64,000 nt of DNA from Humibacter albus DSM 18994. Lineage in GTDB: Bacteria; Actinomycetota; Actinomycetes; Actinomycetales; Microbacteriaceae. Where the stretch lies: positions 434,001 to 498,000 of the forward strand of contig NZ_ATXT01000013.1 of assembly GCF_000421825.1 (NCBI RefSeq). The letters run 5' to 3'. Under the pieces are notes generated by a model. The model saw only the letters and a list, made by a program, of their open reading frames with translations. It ran no database searches and was not told the origin of the DNA. Below are positions 43,377 to 52,697 of the stretch, one piece after another (position 1 is the first letter of the stretch; every line of letters begins with the position of its first letter). The position numbers were made by a program, and so were the translations under genes.

Positions 43377-44698
43377 CGTGCGATCGCCTCCTCGGGCGCT
43401 GTGGTGTGGCGAACACGCCGTGCTCGCCTAAGCGAGTTCGGCGCGGGCAAGCGGAAGAGTGCTCGCACCAGTGGCGGTGCGGCGATGAAGAGCACGATGA
43501 TCGACTGCAGTACCTGCACGATGTCGACGTCGATACCCTGCGTGGCCTGCATCGTGTATCCGCCAGCCTGGAAGATGCCGAATAGGATGCCCGCCCAGAA
43601 GATCCCCCAGGGCTTGTTGCGTCCCAGAAGTGCGACGGTGATCGCGTTGAACCCGATCCCGGCGTCCAACGCATTGGTAAAGCCAGTCGTGGTCTGCGCG
43701 AGCACTTGGTATGCGCCAGCGAATCCGACGAACGCGCCGGAGACGAGCATCGTGTAGATGACAGTGCGCTTGACACTGATGCCCGCCGTGAGGGCGGCCT
43801 TCGGGTTCTCGCCCACTGCGCGAAAGCGGAAGCCCAGACTCGAGCGCGTCATGAACCACCAGGCGATGACGGTGAGCACGATGACGATGACGAGACCGAG
43901 GTTGAGTGCGCGCGGAGAACCGAACAACGAAGGGAGCACAGCCGAGGACGCCTCGGCAGGGCTGATCGGGTTGTTCGATCCTGGAGCCTTGAGGACGTTG
44001 CTGAGCAGAAAACTCAAGCCGTAGTAGGCCACGTAGTTGAGCATGATCGTGACGATCACCTCGTGCGCTCCGGTACTCGCCTTGAGCACACCGGCGATGC
44101 CGGCGTAAACAGCACCGCCGAGCAGCGCGCCGAGGATAGCGACGATCAAGTGCAGGCCCGGCGGGAGCGGAAGCGTGTAGCCGATCCAACCGGCGAGAGC
44201 GCCCGCCACCAGGATCTGTCCCTGGGCACCGATGTTGAACACGCCCGCGCGGAACCCGATGCCGATGCCGAGTCCGGCAGCGATCAACGGCGTCGCGAAT
44301 CCGAGACTGGTGAAGAGCGGCTGGATGCCGTCGACGAACGATACTTGGCTGAAGTCGTAGACGCCGCCCTGGAATAGCGATGAGTAAGCACCGCCGACCA
44401 CTTGCCCGATCGCTGCGAAAGTCGCCGACGGCCGGGCGAAGAAGTAGCCCAGGGCTGCCTGCACCTGCGGGTTCGTCAGCGCAATGAGAATCGCGCCCAC
44501 GATAAGGGAGGCCACCACGGCCAAGACTGTGATGATGGTGGAGCCACCCGTGATGTCGTGGAGCGCACGCGACCAGCGCGGACCATCCTCGTCGGGCTGT
44601 TCAGCCCGCTGCGTCGCCTCGATCTGGTCGAGCTCGAGGGAGTCGTCCTCTTCGGCCCCAGTCTCGGCGACGGTGGGTCCACCGCTTTCCAAGCTCAT
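43373..44698 (-). CDS. Nucleoside ABC transporter permease (BmpC/NupP type)
   Basis: A 441-aa permease of the same family as its neighbour. An acidic N-terminal tail of about 45 residues precedes the membrane domain, which carries the family segment GFRAGVFNIGAQGQILVAGA and a GAHEVIVTIMLNYVAYYG loop. Overlaps the ATPase stop region by four bases (ATGA at 44695-44698) and the next permease likewise, so the three are translationally coupled. Confidence 0.92.
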   Translation of the reverse strand: MSLESGGPTVAETGAEEDDSLELDQIEATQRAEQPDEDGPRWSRALHDITGGSTIITVLAVVASLIVGAILIALTNPQVQAALGYFFARPSATFAAIGQVVGGAYSSLFQGGVYDFSQVSFVDGIQPLFTSLGFATPLIAAGLGIGIGFRAGVFNIGAQGQILVAGALAGWIGYTLPLPPGLHLIVAILGALLGGAVYAGIAGVLKASTGAHEVIVTIMLNYVAYYGLSFLLSNVLKAPGSNNPISPAEASSAVLPSLFGSPRALNLGLVIVIVLTVIAWWFMTRSSLGFRFRAVGENPKAALTAGISVKRTVIYTMLVSGAFVGFAGAYQVLAQTTTGFTNALDAGIGFNAITVALLGRNKPWGIFWAGILFGIFQAGGYTMQATQGIDVDIVQVLQSIIVLFIAAPPLVRALFRLPAPNSLRRARRVRHTTAPEEAIAR

Positions 44699-46215
44699 GC
44701 TGCCACCTCCGCATCGGCGGGCAGCTCGCCCGCCATCATGATTCCGAGAACGTCTCGGGGCGTGTCTCCGGGCACGATGCCCACAATCTCCCCGCGGTAC
44801 ATCACCGCGATGCGGTCGGCGAGGGCGATGACCTCATCGAGTTCAGTGGACACGACGATGACCGGGATGCCCGAGTCGCGTGCCTCGACGATGCGCTTGT
44901 GGATGAACTCGATCGAGCCGACGTCCACACCTCGCGTGGGTTGTGCGGCGACGAAGAGCTTCAACTGCCGACTCAGTTCACGAGCGACCACGACCTTCTG
45001 CTGGTTCCCGCCAGAAAGCCGGCCGACCGGGGTGGCGGCCCCCTGCGCGCGGATGTCGAACTCCCGGATGGTTTGATCGGCGAATTCGCGCAGGTAGGAG
45101 AGCTGAAGGCTTCCTGCCTTCGCGAACGGCTCGTGAGTTGATCGGTCGAGTATCAGGTTCTCGGCGATGCTGAACTCCGGAACCAGCCCGTCTTCCTGCC
45201 GGTCTTCAGGCACGAACCCAGCGCCAGCATCCAAGATGTGTTGCACGCTCTGGCCGCGCAACTCCAGGCCGTTGAGGGTGATGGATCCTGTCGTGTCGCG
45301 CTGAAGGCCGAAGAGTGCCTCCGTCAGCTCCGTCTGACCGTTGCCTTGCACGCCGGCGACCGCGAGGATCTCGCCGGCACGCACGTCGAAGCTCACGTTG
45401 CGCACGACGGCCTGGCCGGTGTGGTCGACAACGGTGAGCCCGTCGACGGCAAGCGAGGCGGGCCCCGGTTGAGACGGCTCCTTCGATACCGTCAGTTCGA
45501 CAGACCGTCCGACCATCATCGAGGCGAGATCGGCGTTGGACGCCTGCGGACTGGCTTCCCCCACCACCTTGCCGAGCCGCATCACGGTGATCCGGTCGGC
45601 GACTTCGCGCACCTCGCGCAGTTTGTGGGTGATGAAGACGATCGCGGCGCCCTCCGCCTTGAGCTGCCGCATGATCTCCATGAGTTCATCGGTCTCCTGC
45701 GGTGTGAGCACGGCCGTGGGCTCGTCGAACACCAGAATCTTCGCCTCCCGGGAGAGGGCCTTGATGATCTCCACGCGCTGCTGCACGCCAACGGGAAGGT
45801 GCTCGACGATCGCGTCGGGGTCGATGTCGAAGCCGAACCGTTCCGCAATCGCGCGCACGCGATCGCGCGCCGCCGGCAGGTTCAGCCGTCCGCCGAACCT
45901 CGTGTGCTCGTGGCCGAGCATGAGGTTCTCGGCGACCGTGAATACGGGAACGAGCATGAAGTGCTGATGCACCATGCCGATCCCCGCCCGCATGGCGTCG
46001 CCAGGACCGGAGAAGCGCTGCAGCGTGTCGTCGACGAGGATGTCGCCCTCATCGGGCTGCAGGAGGCCGTAGAGCTGATTCATCAGCGTCGACTTGCCGG
46101 CACCGTTCTCACCGAGCAGGCAATGGATTTCGCCGGGGTTGACGACCAGATCGATGTGGTCATTGGCGACCAGACGGCCGAAACGCTTGGTTATTCCCCG
46201 CAGTTCGAGCTTCAT
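44695..46215 (-). CDS. Nucleoside/sugar ABC transporter ATPase (tandem domains)
   Basis: A 506-aa protein with two ATPase domains, as in ribose and nucleoside importers (RbsA/NupO type). First domain: Walker A GENGAGKST (35-43), Q-loop, Walker B ILVFDEPTAVLT. Second domain (about 255-500): Walker A is degenerate (GVQGNGQTE, no Lys before Thr), signature LSGGNQQKV, and LFVAAQPTRGVD in place of a full Walker B. That degeneracy is normal for the second half. Start ATG 46215 follows AAGAAGTGAG. Encoded 88 bases behind the lipoprotein gene. Confidence 0.93.
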   Translation of the reverse strand: MKLELRGITKRFGRLVANDHIDLVVNPGEIHCLLGENGAGKSTLMNQLYGLLQPDEGDILVDDTLQRFSGPGDAMRAGIGMVHQHFMLVPVFTVAENLMLGHEHTRFGGRLNLPAARDRVRAIAERFGFDIDPDAIVEHLPVGVQQRVEIIKALSREAKILVFDEPTAVLTPQETDELMEIMRQLKAEGAAIVFITHKLREVREVADRITVMRLGKVVGEASPQASNADLASMMVGRSVELTVSKEPSQPGPASLAVDGLTVVDHTGQAVVRNVSFDVRAGEILAVAGVQGNGQTELTEALFGLQRDTTGSITLNGLELRGQSVQHILDAGAGFVPEDRQEDGLVPEFSIAENLILDRSTHEPFAKAGSLQLSYLREFADQTIREFDIRAQGAATPVGRLSGGNQQKVVVARELSRQLKLFVAAQPTRGVDVGSIEFIHKRIVEARDSGIPVIVVSTELDEVIALADRIAVMYRGEIVGIVPGDTPRDVLGIMMAGELPADAEVAA

Positions 46216-46303
46216 GGGACTCACTTCTTCGATGTGTCCAGGGTGGGCCAGGCGCCGGCAGGCACGTCTGCCCGTGCATCGTGACCCACCGTGGGGTGCG
46301 TTG

Positions 46304-47380
46304 TTACTTGATGGCGGACGACGATGGAACCTTGATCGAGCCGTCGATGATGCCGGCCTTGATCTGCGCGAGCTCCTGCGACAGGGAACTCGGTACCTTC
46401 GATGCGAAGCGGTGGAACGGCGCCAATCCGACTCCACCGTTCTTCAGCGTTCCCACGTACTCGGCGTTGTCGAACGTGCCGGCATCCGCCGACTGGACCA
46501 CCACCGCCTCGACTGCCGTCTTGACGTTCTTGAGGATCGAGGTGAGCATCAGGTCTTGATACCCGTTCGTGTCCGTCGCATAGAGGTCTGCGTCGACCCC
46601 CTCGAGAACCGCGGTGTTGCCTGCCGCGCGGATCGCGGCGCCGGCGCCCTGGTAGAGCGTGCCGGCGACGGGAACTATGACGTCAGCCCGCTGATCGATG
46701 AAATTCGTCGCGATGGTCTTCGACGCGTTCTGGTCGGTGAAGTTGCCGACGAATGTGCCCTTCTGCGTCTCCTCATTCCAGCCGAGCACCCTCACGTCTT
46801 TGTTCTTCTGCTTGTTGTAGTACTGCACGCCGTCCCAGAAGCCGTCCATGTACAGCGTCACCGGAGGGATCTCCTGGCCGCCGTACGTGGCCACCACCCC
46901 GGTCTTGCTGTACGCGGCTGCCGTGTACCCGCCCATGAAGGCCGCTTCGTTCGACTGGAAGACGATGTTCTTCACGTTCGCCGACGTGATCTGGTCGTTG
47001 TCGACCACAGCGAAATCAGTCTTCGGGTTCGCCTTGGATGCTGCCTTCACCGCGGGAACCAGCGGAAAACCCGCGGCCACGACGAGCGTGCACTTGGCAG
47101 ACACCAGTTGGTTCACGTTGGGTGCATAGTCGTTGGTGGTCTTGGACTGCACGGACTTATATGCAGATCCGGTCTTCTTGGCCCCGGCCTGGATTCCCTC
47201 CAGGCTCAACTGGTTGAACGAGTGATCGTTGAATCCGCCGTCATCCGAGACGACGCACGGCAGGCCTGTCGATGAGGCCTTCGCGGATCCTGTTGCCGGA
47301 GCGGCACCACACGCCGTCAGCAGCAGCGCTGCGCCGAGCGTCACCGCCACGCTGGCGATGCCTTGTGCACGTGATTTCAT
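46304..47380 (-). CDS. BMP-family nucleoside-binding lipoprotein
   Basis: A 358-aa BMP/Med-family lipoprotein, the substrate-binding part of the nucleoside importer. Signal peptide with lipobox LLTAC (Cys near residue 24). The mature domain begins CVVSDDGGFNDHSFNQLSLEG, a variant of the family's DxGxxDDxSFN motif, shown here in outline, and contains IVFQSNEAAFMGGYTAA and VIVPVAGTLYQGAG. Start ATG 47380 has an excellent AAAGGAG seven to eight bases upstream. The nucleoside assignment rests on the linked hydrolase. Confidence 0.92.
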   Translation of the reverse strand: MKSRAQGIASVAVTLGAALLLTACGAAPATGSAKASSTGLPCVVSDDGGFNDHSFNQLSLEGIQAGAKKTGSAYKSVQSKTTNDYAPNVNQLVSAKCTLVVAAGFPLVPAVKAASKANPKTDFAVVDNDQITSANVKNIVFQSNEAAFMGGYTAAAYSKTGVVATYGGQEIPPVTLYMDGFWDGVQYYNKQKNKDVRVLGWNEETQKGTFVGNFTDQNASKTIATNFIDQRADVIVPVAGTLYQGAGAAIRAAGNTAVLEGVDADLYATDTNGYQDLMLTSILKNVKTAVEAVVVQSADAGTFDNAEYVGTLKNGGVGLAPFHRFASKVPSSLSQELAQIKAGIIDGSIKVPSSSAIK

Positions 47381-47495
47381 TTGCTGGTCTCCTTTGATCC
47401 AGCCGACTCGAGGTGAGACATCGGGTCGGGTTCTTGGTGTGTCCACGCGACGCGGGTGACGCCGTGGGACACCTGAGTGCGTGTCCGCCCGCCCG

Positions 47496-48428
47496 TCAGC
47501 GCAGGTGGGCGATCGCGTCGACGATGAGGTCCCAGTACCGATCGACGTTCAGCCGGATCGGTACCGTGACATTGTTCGGCTGGCCGAGCATGTCGTGGAT
47601 GTCGATGCAGGTGGCGCCGGCCGTGTAGGTTCCGTTCACCTCGACGTCGATGTGGCTCTCGATGCTCTCCACGACGTTCGGATCGGCCAGCAGCGCCACC
47701 GTGATCGGATCGTGCAACGGTCCGTCGGACATTCCCTCCGCTGCCTCGTACGTGGAGTTGAAGAACCTGAGCAGCTGCACCCCGAATGCTGAAGTCTGGT
47801 TGCCGATCGCAGCGATGCGTTCGATCACGTCCTGTGTGATCAGCGCTTGGTGAGTGATGTTGAGGCCGACCATCGTGAAGGGGATGCCCGACTTCACTAC
47901 GATGTCGATCGCCTCCGGATCGACCCAGGCGTTGAACTCCGCGTAGGCCGTCATGTTGCCGCGGGTCGTCGAGCCGCCCATCCACACGATCCGCTCGACC
48001 TTCGGCAGCACCTCGGGATGCTCCTGGATCAGCTGCCCGATGTTGGTCAGCGGACCGGTGGGGACCAGCGTGACCGTCTCGGTCGAGGAATTCAGCGTGT
48101 CGACGATGAGTTCGATCGCAGTACGAGGGTCCAGCGGCGTCGTCGGCTCGGGTAGTTCGACTCCCCCCAACGCGTTGTCACCGTGGATGTGAGGTGCCGT
48201 ACGCAGCTTCCGAGTAAGAGGTCCTGCCGCGCCGGCGGCGATCGGAACACCTGCGATGGCCGCCACGGTCGTCGCGACGCGCGCGTTCAGCGTCGTGTGC
48301 TCGAGACTGCCGTTTCCGGCGACCGTCGTGATCGCTCGAAGGTCGATGTCGGGGTTGCCCGCGGCCAACCAGATGGCAAGGACGTCGTCGTGTCCCGGGT
48401 CGCAGTCAATGATGATCGGCACCGCCAT
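47496..48428 (-). CDS. Nucleoside hydrolase (IU-NH family)
   Basis: A 310-aa N-ribohydrolase that splits nucleosides into base and ribose in the cytoplasm. Seen: the Ca-binding cluster DCDPGHDD (D8, D10, D14, D15), TTVAGNGSLEHTTLNA, NITHQALITQ, and the C-terminal HDPITVALL with the active-site His. SD AGAGGAGAG lies just before the ATG. First gene of the cluster, followed after 115 bases by the lipoprotein. Two LacI-type operators lie 26-66 bases upstream. Purine versus pyrimidine preference cannot be told. Confidence 0.95.
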   Translation of the reverse strand: MAVPIIIDCDPGHDDVLAIWLAAGNPDIDLRAITTVAGNGSLEHTTLNARVATTVAAIAGVPIAAGAAGPLTRKLRTAPHIHGDNALGGVELPEPTTPLDPRTAIELIVDTLNSSTETVTLVPTGPLTNIGQLIQEHPEVLPKVERIVWMGGSTTRGNMTAYAEFNAWVDPEAIDIVVKSGIPFTMVGLNITHQALITQDVIERIAAIGNQTSAFGVQLLRFFNSTYEAAEGMSDGPLHDPITVALLADPNVVESIESHIDVEVNGTYTAGATCIDIHDMLGQPNNVTVPIRLNVDRYWDLIVDAIAHLR

Positions 48429-48453
48429 GAGTCTCTCCTCTGAGTCGCAGGTC

Positions 48454-48494
48454 GCGGAATCGTTTCCGCAATCGAAGTGCGAAATCGATTACAC
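48454..48494. promoter_or_regulatory. Two LacI-type operators in divergent promoter
   Basis: GCGGAATCGTTTCCGC (48454-48469) is a near-perfect 16-bp dyad around a central CG; GCGAAATCGATTACAC (48479-48494) is a second, weaker copy 25 bases away centre to centre. Both lie between the nucleoside hydrolase and LacI genes, closer to the former, as expected for repression of the nucleoside operon by the adjacent LacI protein. Confidence 0.75.
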
Positions 48495-48576
48495 AATTTT
48501 GTTTCTCGGATGTCAACCCTCACGCGAGAATGCACGAAAAACGCAGCTATTATGGGAGTGGAGCGCGAGGAGATTG

Positions 48577-49602
48577 ATGGAAACGTTACCGCAAGCCATA
48601 AAGCTGCACGATGTCGCTGAGGCGGCTGGAGTCTCCATTGCCACTGCTTCTCGCGCCCTCGGGGGCAAGAAGAGGGTCTCTCGCGAGACCGCCAAGATCG
48701 TGCTGGAAGCCGCCGAGCGGCTCGGCTATCGCGTGGATCCGATCGCTCGCGCCCTACGTGAGGGATCCACGCGCACTGTGGGCATGGTTGTTCCTATCAT
48801 CGGCAATCCGCACTTTGCTGAGCTCATCGCCGCGATCGAAGACGAGTTGCAGGCCTTCGGCCTGGAACTGATCATCTCCGACTCCCATGCCGAGGTGCAG
48901 CAGCAGGCGAAGCGACTCCGTACTCTCGTTGACCGTCGCGTCGACGGAATCCTGCTCGTCTCGCACGACGCTAAGAAGTCGGTTCCAGCCATCCGTGAGT
49001 CGATGCGCGCCGCACCAGTCGTGCAGATCGACCGCAAGGTGAATGGCGTCAAGTGCGACTTCGTGGGCATCGACGACGACCCTGCGATGCGTCTCATCCT
49101 CGATCACCTTGTCGAGCAAGGAGTCCATAGAGTCGTTCTGACGTCAGCCGACGACCTCAACTCCGTCGGCCGCGCGCGCCGTGAGGCCTTCGAGCGGCAT
49201 GTTTCTGAGCTTGGCCTCACTTCGGACCCGCACATCATCGACAACTTCAGCGTCGAAGCAGGGCGCGATGCGGCTGATGAGCTCCTTCGTCGCGGAGATC
49301 TTCCCGATGCGATCGTCGCCGGGTCCGACATGAATGCGGTCGGTGTCATCGCGCGTCTCCGGGAGCGGGGGGTCGACGTCCCGGATCAGGTTCTCGTGAC
49401 CGGATTTGATGGCACGCAATTGTCTGAGATCTATAACCCGCCCATCACCACGGTGCGACAGCCTGTCGGATCACTGGCACGGAACGCCGTCGCCTTTCTG
49501 CTTTCTCGGATCGCCGATCCCACCGAGCCTGCACGCGACAGCCGCATCGCCACTGAACTCGTGGTACGTGCATCGACGGATGGAAGAGCGCTCAAGAGCT
49601 AG
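48577..49602 (+). CDS. LacI-family regulator of nucleoside cluster
   Basis: A 341-aa regulator. Helix-turn-helix (about 9-32; KLHDVAEAAGVSIATASRAL), hinge (ARALREGSTRTVG, about 60-72) and periplasmic-binding-like effector domain with VLVTGFDGTQLSEIYNPPIT near 275-295. Start ATG 48577, preceded by GAGGAGA. Divergent from the nucleoside hydrolase-transporter-ribokinase genes, with two operator dyads between. Ribose or a nucleoside is the likely effector (inference). The gene uses noticeably more A- and T-ending codons (GTT, GCT, TCT, CGT) than most neighbours, which may indicate separate acquisition. Confidence 0.93.
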   Translation: METLPQAIKLHDVAEAAGVSIATASRALGGKKRVSRETAKIVLEAAERLGYRVDPIARALREGSTRTVGMVVPIIGNPHFAELIAAIEDELQAFGLELIISDSHAEVQQQAKRLRTLVDRRVDGILLVSHDAKKSVPAIRESMRAAPVVQIDRKVNGVKCDFVGIDDDPAMRLILDHLVEQGVHRVVLTSADDLNSVGRARREAFERHVSELGLTSDPHIIDNFSVEAGRDAADELLRRGDLPDAIVAGSDMNAVGVIARLRERGVDVPDQVLVTGFDGTQLSEIYNPPITTVRQPVGSLARNAVAFLLSRIADPTEPARDSRIATELVVRASTDGRALKS

Positions 49603-49675
49603 CTACGCAAGGGATTGGTGGCTATCGAGCGTGACTCCGCCCATCTACCCGCCTAGCTTCGCCTGGTGCAAACGC

Positions 49676-50533
49676 TCATCGCGCTGCCCGCCCGCGCCTC
49701 GTCACCACGGCGTTCAGCAGGGCGATCAGCAGCGCGACCAAGAAGATGATCGTGCCGAAGCAGAGCACCTGCGGCGGCAGACCGACCTTCGCGGCGCCGT
49801 ATACGAACAGCGGGAACGTCACCGTCGGTCCGGCGACGAAGCTCGTGATCACATAGTCGTCGATCGACATCGCCAGCGCGAGTGCGGCACCGGCGAGCAT
49901 GCCCGGCAGCAGCAGCGGCAGCGTCACGCGGGAGAACGCCGTGAGCGGGTTCGCGCCGAGGTCGCCGGCGGCCTCCTCGAGCACATGCCCCATGCCCGAC
50001 AGCCGCGCTCGGATCACGACCACGACGTAGGCGATGCAGAACGTGACGTGCACGAGAAGGATGGTCAGGTATCCCAGGGGCACGCCGGCCGAGAGGAAGA
50101 ACGACAGGGATGCCGCGCCGACAACGATGGACGGGGCCGCGATGTCTGCGAAAACGACCGCACTCAGCGGGCCGCGCAGTGCGAAGCGGTGGCGCTCCAG
50201 CGCCATGGCCAGTGGGACGCCCACGGCGATCGAGATGATCGCCGCCAGCACGGCGATCTCGATGGAGACCAAGAACGACTGTCCCAGTCCGCTGACCTGA
50301 GTGAGGTTCGCGTACCAGTAGAACGTGAAGCCGTGCCACTGGAAGGTGATGCGGTTGGTGGGCGTGTTGTTGAAGCTGTAGATGATCATCACGAGGATCG
50401 GGATCAGCGTGATGCCGATGACGACCCAGTAGATGATCGGCAGCAGCGGCCGTTTGCGATCCCGGCGCTCGCCGATCGGCTCCCCGACCGGCTGAGCGGT
50501 GGTGACGGGCTCGGTTTCGAGTACGGCGGTCAT
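49676..50533 (-). CDS. Polyamine-type ABC transporter permease (PotC-like)
   Basis: A 285-aa permease with a Thr/Glu/Arg-rich cytoplasmic tail (to about 28) and six membrane segments. The EAA-type loop VLEEAAGDLGANPLTAFSRV lies near residues 190-209, and SIDDYVITSFVAGPTV, conserved in PotC-like proteins, near 225-245. ATGA overlap with the preceding permease (50530-50533). Last gene of the four-gene importer operon. Confidence 0.92.
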   Translation of the reverse strand: MTAVLETEPVTTAQPVGEPIGERRDRKRPLLPIIYWVVIGITLIPILVMIIYSFNNTPTNRITFQWHGFTFYWYANLTQVSGLGQSFLVSIEIAVLAAIISIAVGVPLAMALERHRFALRGPLSAVVFADIAAPSIVVGAASLSFFLSAGVPLGYLTILLVHVTFCIAYVVVVIRARLSGMGHVLEEAAGDLGANPLTAFSRVTLPLLLPGMLAGAALALAMSIDDYVITSFVAGPTVTFPLFVYGAAKVGLPPQVLCFGTIIFLVALLIALLNAVVTRRGRAAR

Positions 50534-51468
50534 ACCAGGTCCTCGATGTTGTCGGTGCCGACGATGCGGGCGTAGGCGAAGAGGATGATGCCGAGCACGA
50601 TCATGAGGATGGTCGAGAGCGCGGCGGCCACGTTGTATTGCTGGTTGGTGAGGTAGGCATCCTGGATCGCCTGGCCGATCACATAGGTGTGCGTGCCGCC
50701 GAGCAGCGACGCGTTCACGGGGTCGCCCGCGCAATCGATGAACACGAGCAGCACACCGGCGAAGATGCCCGACCGCGTGAGCGGCAGGATCGTGCGCATG
50801 AACGTGTTCGTCTTGTTGCCGTACAGATCGGCGGATGCCTCGATCAGCCGAGGATCGATGCGCTCCAGAGCCACGTAGATCGGCAGCACCATGAACGCGA
50901 GATCGTTGTAGGCGAGTCCGCCGATCACGGCACCGGCCGTCCCGAGGATGTGGAAGTCCTTGCTCGCCAGGTGCAGGTCGCGCAGCACCGTGAGCACCGG
51001 GCCTTGGTCGGAGAGCACGAACGCCCACATGTCGGTGCGGATCACGAAGGAGACGAAGAAGCTCAGCGTGACCAGGAGGAGCAGCGCGTTCTTCCATCGT
51101 CGGGAGACGCGGAACGCGATGAAGTAGGCGAGCGGGAAGCCGACGATGATCGTCACGATCGTGGCGGATGCCGCGTACACCAGGCCGCGGATGAGGAACG
51201 TGACGTAGGGGACATCCGAGTTCACGAAGATGTCGGAGTACACGCTCCAGTTCCACGTGAACGTGTAGCCGTCTTGCGGGTTGCCGCTCATCAGCGAGAC
51301 GGCGAGCCCCGAGATCAGCGGGATCACGAAGAGGATGAGGAGCCACGCCATGCCGACAAGGCCGAGCAGGTAGGGCGTGCTGTGCCGCTTGAGGTTGCGC
51401 CGGAAGCCGCCTTCCTTGAAGTCGAGCGGTGCGCGTCCCAGCGGCGCGGTCTGCACGACGGCGGTCAT
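50530..51468 (-). CDS. Polyamine-type ABC transporter permease (PotB-like)
   Basis: A 312-aa six-segment permease. EAA loop RLIEASADLYGNKTNTFMRT near residues 205-224 and LVFIDCAGDPVNASLLGGT behind it match PotB/PotH. ATG 51468 overlaps the binding-protein stop (ATGA, 51465-51468). Acts with the PotC-like protein and the ATPase at 52694. Confidence 0.92.
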   Translation of the reverse strand: MTAVVQTAPLGRAPLDFKEGGFRRNLKRHSTPYLLGLVGMAWLLILFVIPLISGLAVSLMSGNPQDGYTFTWNWSVYSDIFVNSDVPYVTFLIRGLVYAASATIVTIIVGFPLAYFIAFRVSRRWKNALLLLVTLSFFVSFVIRTDMWAFVLSDQGPVLTVLRDLHLASKDFHILGTAGAVIGGLAYNDLAFMVLPIYVALERIDPRLIEASADLYGNKTNTFMRTILPLTRSGIFAGVLLVFIDCAGDPVNASLLGGTHTYVIGQAIQDAYLTNQQYNVAAALSTILMIVLGIILFAYARIVGTDNIEDLV

Positions 51469-52697
51469 GACTGGATCACAGGGTTGAACACCTTGTTCCA
51501 CTCCTCGTACTCGTCGTAGTTCTTGAAGACGTAGAAGTCGTGCGACTTCTTGTCGGTGGCGGCATCGGGGAACACGAGCGGGCTGTTGGCCACGTCGGGA
51601 TCCTTCAGGGTGTGGAGGATGTAATCCTTCGCGTCGGGAACGGGGCACACGTAGTTCACCCAGTCCTCGACCATGCCCGCGATCTCGGGGGTGTAGTAGA
51701 AGTTCATCCACGACAGGGCCGAGAGCGGGTTCTGCGCCTGCATCGGGATCATCATGTTGTCGTGCCAGATCATCTGGCCCTCTTCGGGGATGACGAACTT
51801 GAGGTGCTTGTTGCCACCGGCGATCGCCTGGAAGATGTCGCCCGACCATGCCTGCGAGACCCACGTGTCACCGTTGGAGAGCCGGTCGATGTAGCTCTGG
51901 TCGTAGTAGCCCGACACCAGCGGCCGTTGCTTCTTCAGCCAGGCCGCCGCCTTGCGCCAGTCGGAGGGAGTGGAGGTGGTCGGGTTGACGCCGATGGCGA
52001 GCAGTCCGGCGCTGCCGAGCTCCGTGTTGTCGTTCATCATGCCGATGTGGCCCTTGAACACCGGATCGAGCAGGTCCTGGAAGCTCGTCACCGGCTTCGG
52101 CGCCAGCTTCTCGTTGTAGGCCAGTCCTGTGAACCCGGTCTGCCAGACCACGGAGTGCTTGTTCTTCGGGTCGTACGGCGGGTTCTTGACGTTCTCGGCC
52201 CCGTACTTCGCGAAGTTCGGCAGGCGCGAGTGGTCGAGCTCCATCACGAAGCCGTTGACGATCATCTCGGTGAGCTCCCAGCCGTTCGTCATCACGACGA
52301 TGTCGTAGCCGGTGTCCTCATGCGCCCGCAGCTCCGGTGCGACGGCAGCGTAGAAGGGAGCGTTGTTCTGGATGACCTGCTGATAGTTCACGGCGATGCC
52401 GGTCTTCTTCGTGAAGGCCTCGAGCGACGGGTACTTGCCGTGCGACTGATCGATGTACAGCGGCCAGTTCGCGAAGTTCAGCTTCTTGGTCGGCTTCTGC
52501 TTCGCCCAGAACGCGTTCCAGTCCACCTTCTGCTGCGCCTGGCTCGAGACCGATCCTTGAATGCTGCAGCCTGCGAGGCTCGCCGCGACCGCCGCCATGC
52601 TGACACCGCCGAGCATGCCCTGCAGCATCGTGCGCCGCGAGATGCGTCGCCGGGTGAGGCCGCGCAGCAGGGCCGGGTCGGGCATCCGGTCGTTCAC
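51465..52697 (-). CDS. Polyamine-type substrate-binding lipoprotein (PotD-like)
   Basis: A 410-aa extracellular binding protein of the spermidine/putrescine family. N-terminus contains twin arginines (RRRISRRTMLQG), a hydrophobic region and lipobox SLAGC (Cys near 44), suggesting Tat-dependent lipoprotein export. The mature part has LNFANWPLYIDQ and YDIVVMTNGWELTEMI, the opening of PotD-like proteins, and a Trp/Tyr/Asp-rich ligand region (YYDQSYIDRLSNGDTWVSQA). Start GTG 52697 overlaps the ATPase stop as GTGA; an ATG at 52685 is an alternative. The ligand may be a polyamine or related cation. Confidence 0.92.
   Translation of the reverse strand: MNDRMPDPALLRGLTRRRISRRTMLQGMLGGVSMAAVAASLAGCSIQGSVSSQAQQKVDWNAFWAKQKPTKKLNFANWPLYIDQSHGKYPSLEAFTKKTGIAVNYQQVIQNNAPFYAAVAPELRAHEDTGYDIVVMTNGWELTEMIVNGFVMELDHSRLPNFAKYGAENVKNPPYDPKNKHSVVWQTGFTGLAYNEKLAPKPVTSFQDLLDPVFKGHIGMMNDNTELGSAGLLAIGVNPTTSTPSDWRKAAAWLKKQRPLVSGYYDQSYIDRLSNGDTWVSQAWSGDIFQAIAGGNKHLKFVIPEEGQMIWHDNMMIPMQAQNPLSALSWMNFYYTPEIAGMVEDWVNYVCPVPDAKDYILHTLKDPDVANSPLVFPDAATDKKSHDFYVFKNYDEYEEWNKVFNPVIQS

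Noticed and set aside
44695-46437. Extension of the nucleoside ABC ATPase to 580 residues
   Set aside because: The upstream part is Arg/Ser-rich without conservation features. ATG 46215 begins exactly at the ATPase domain and follows a ribosome site.
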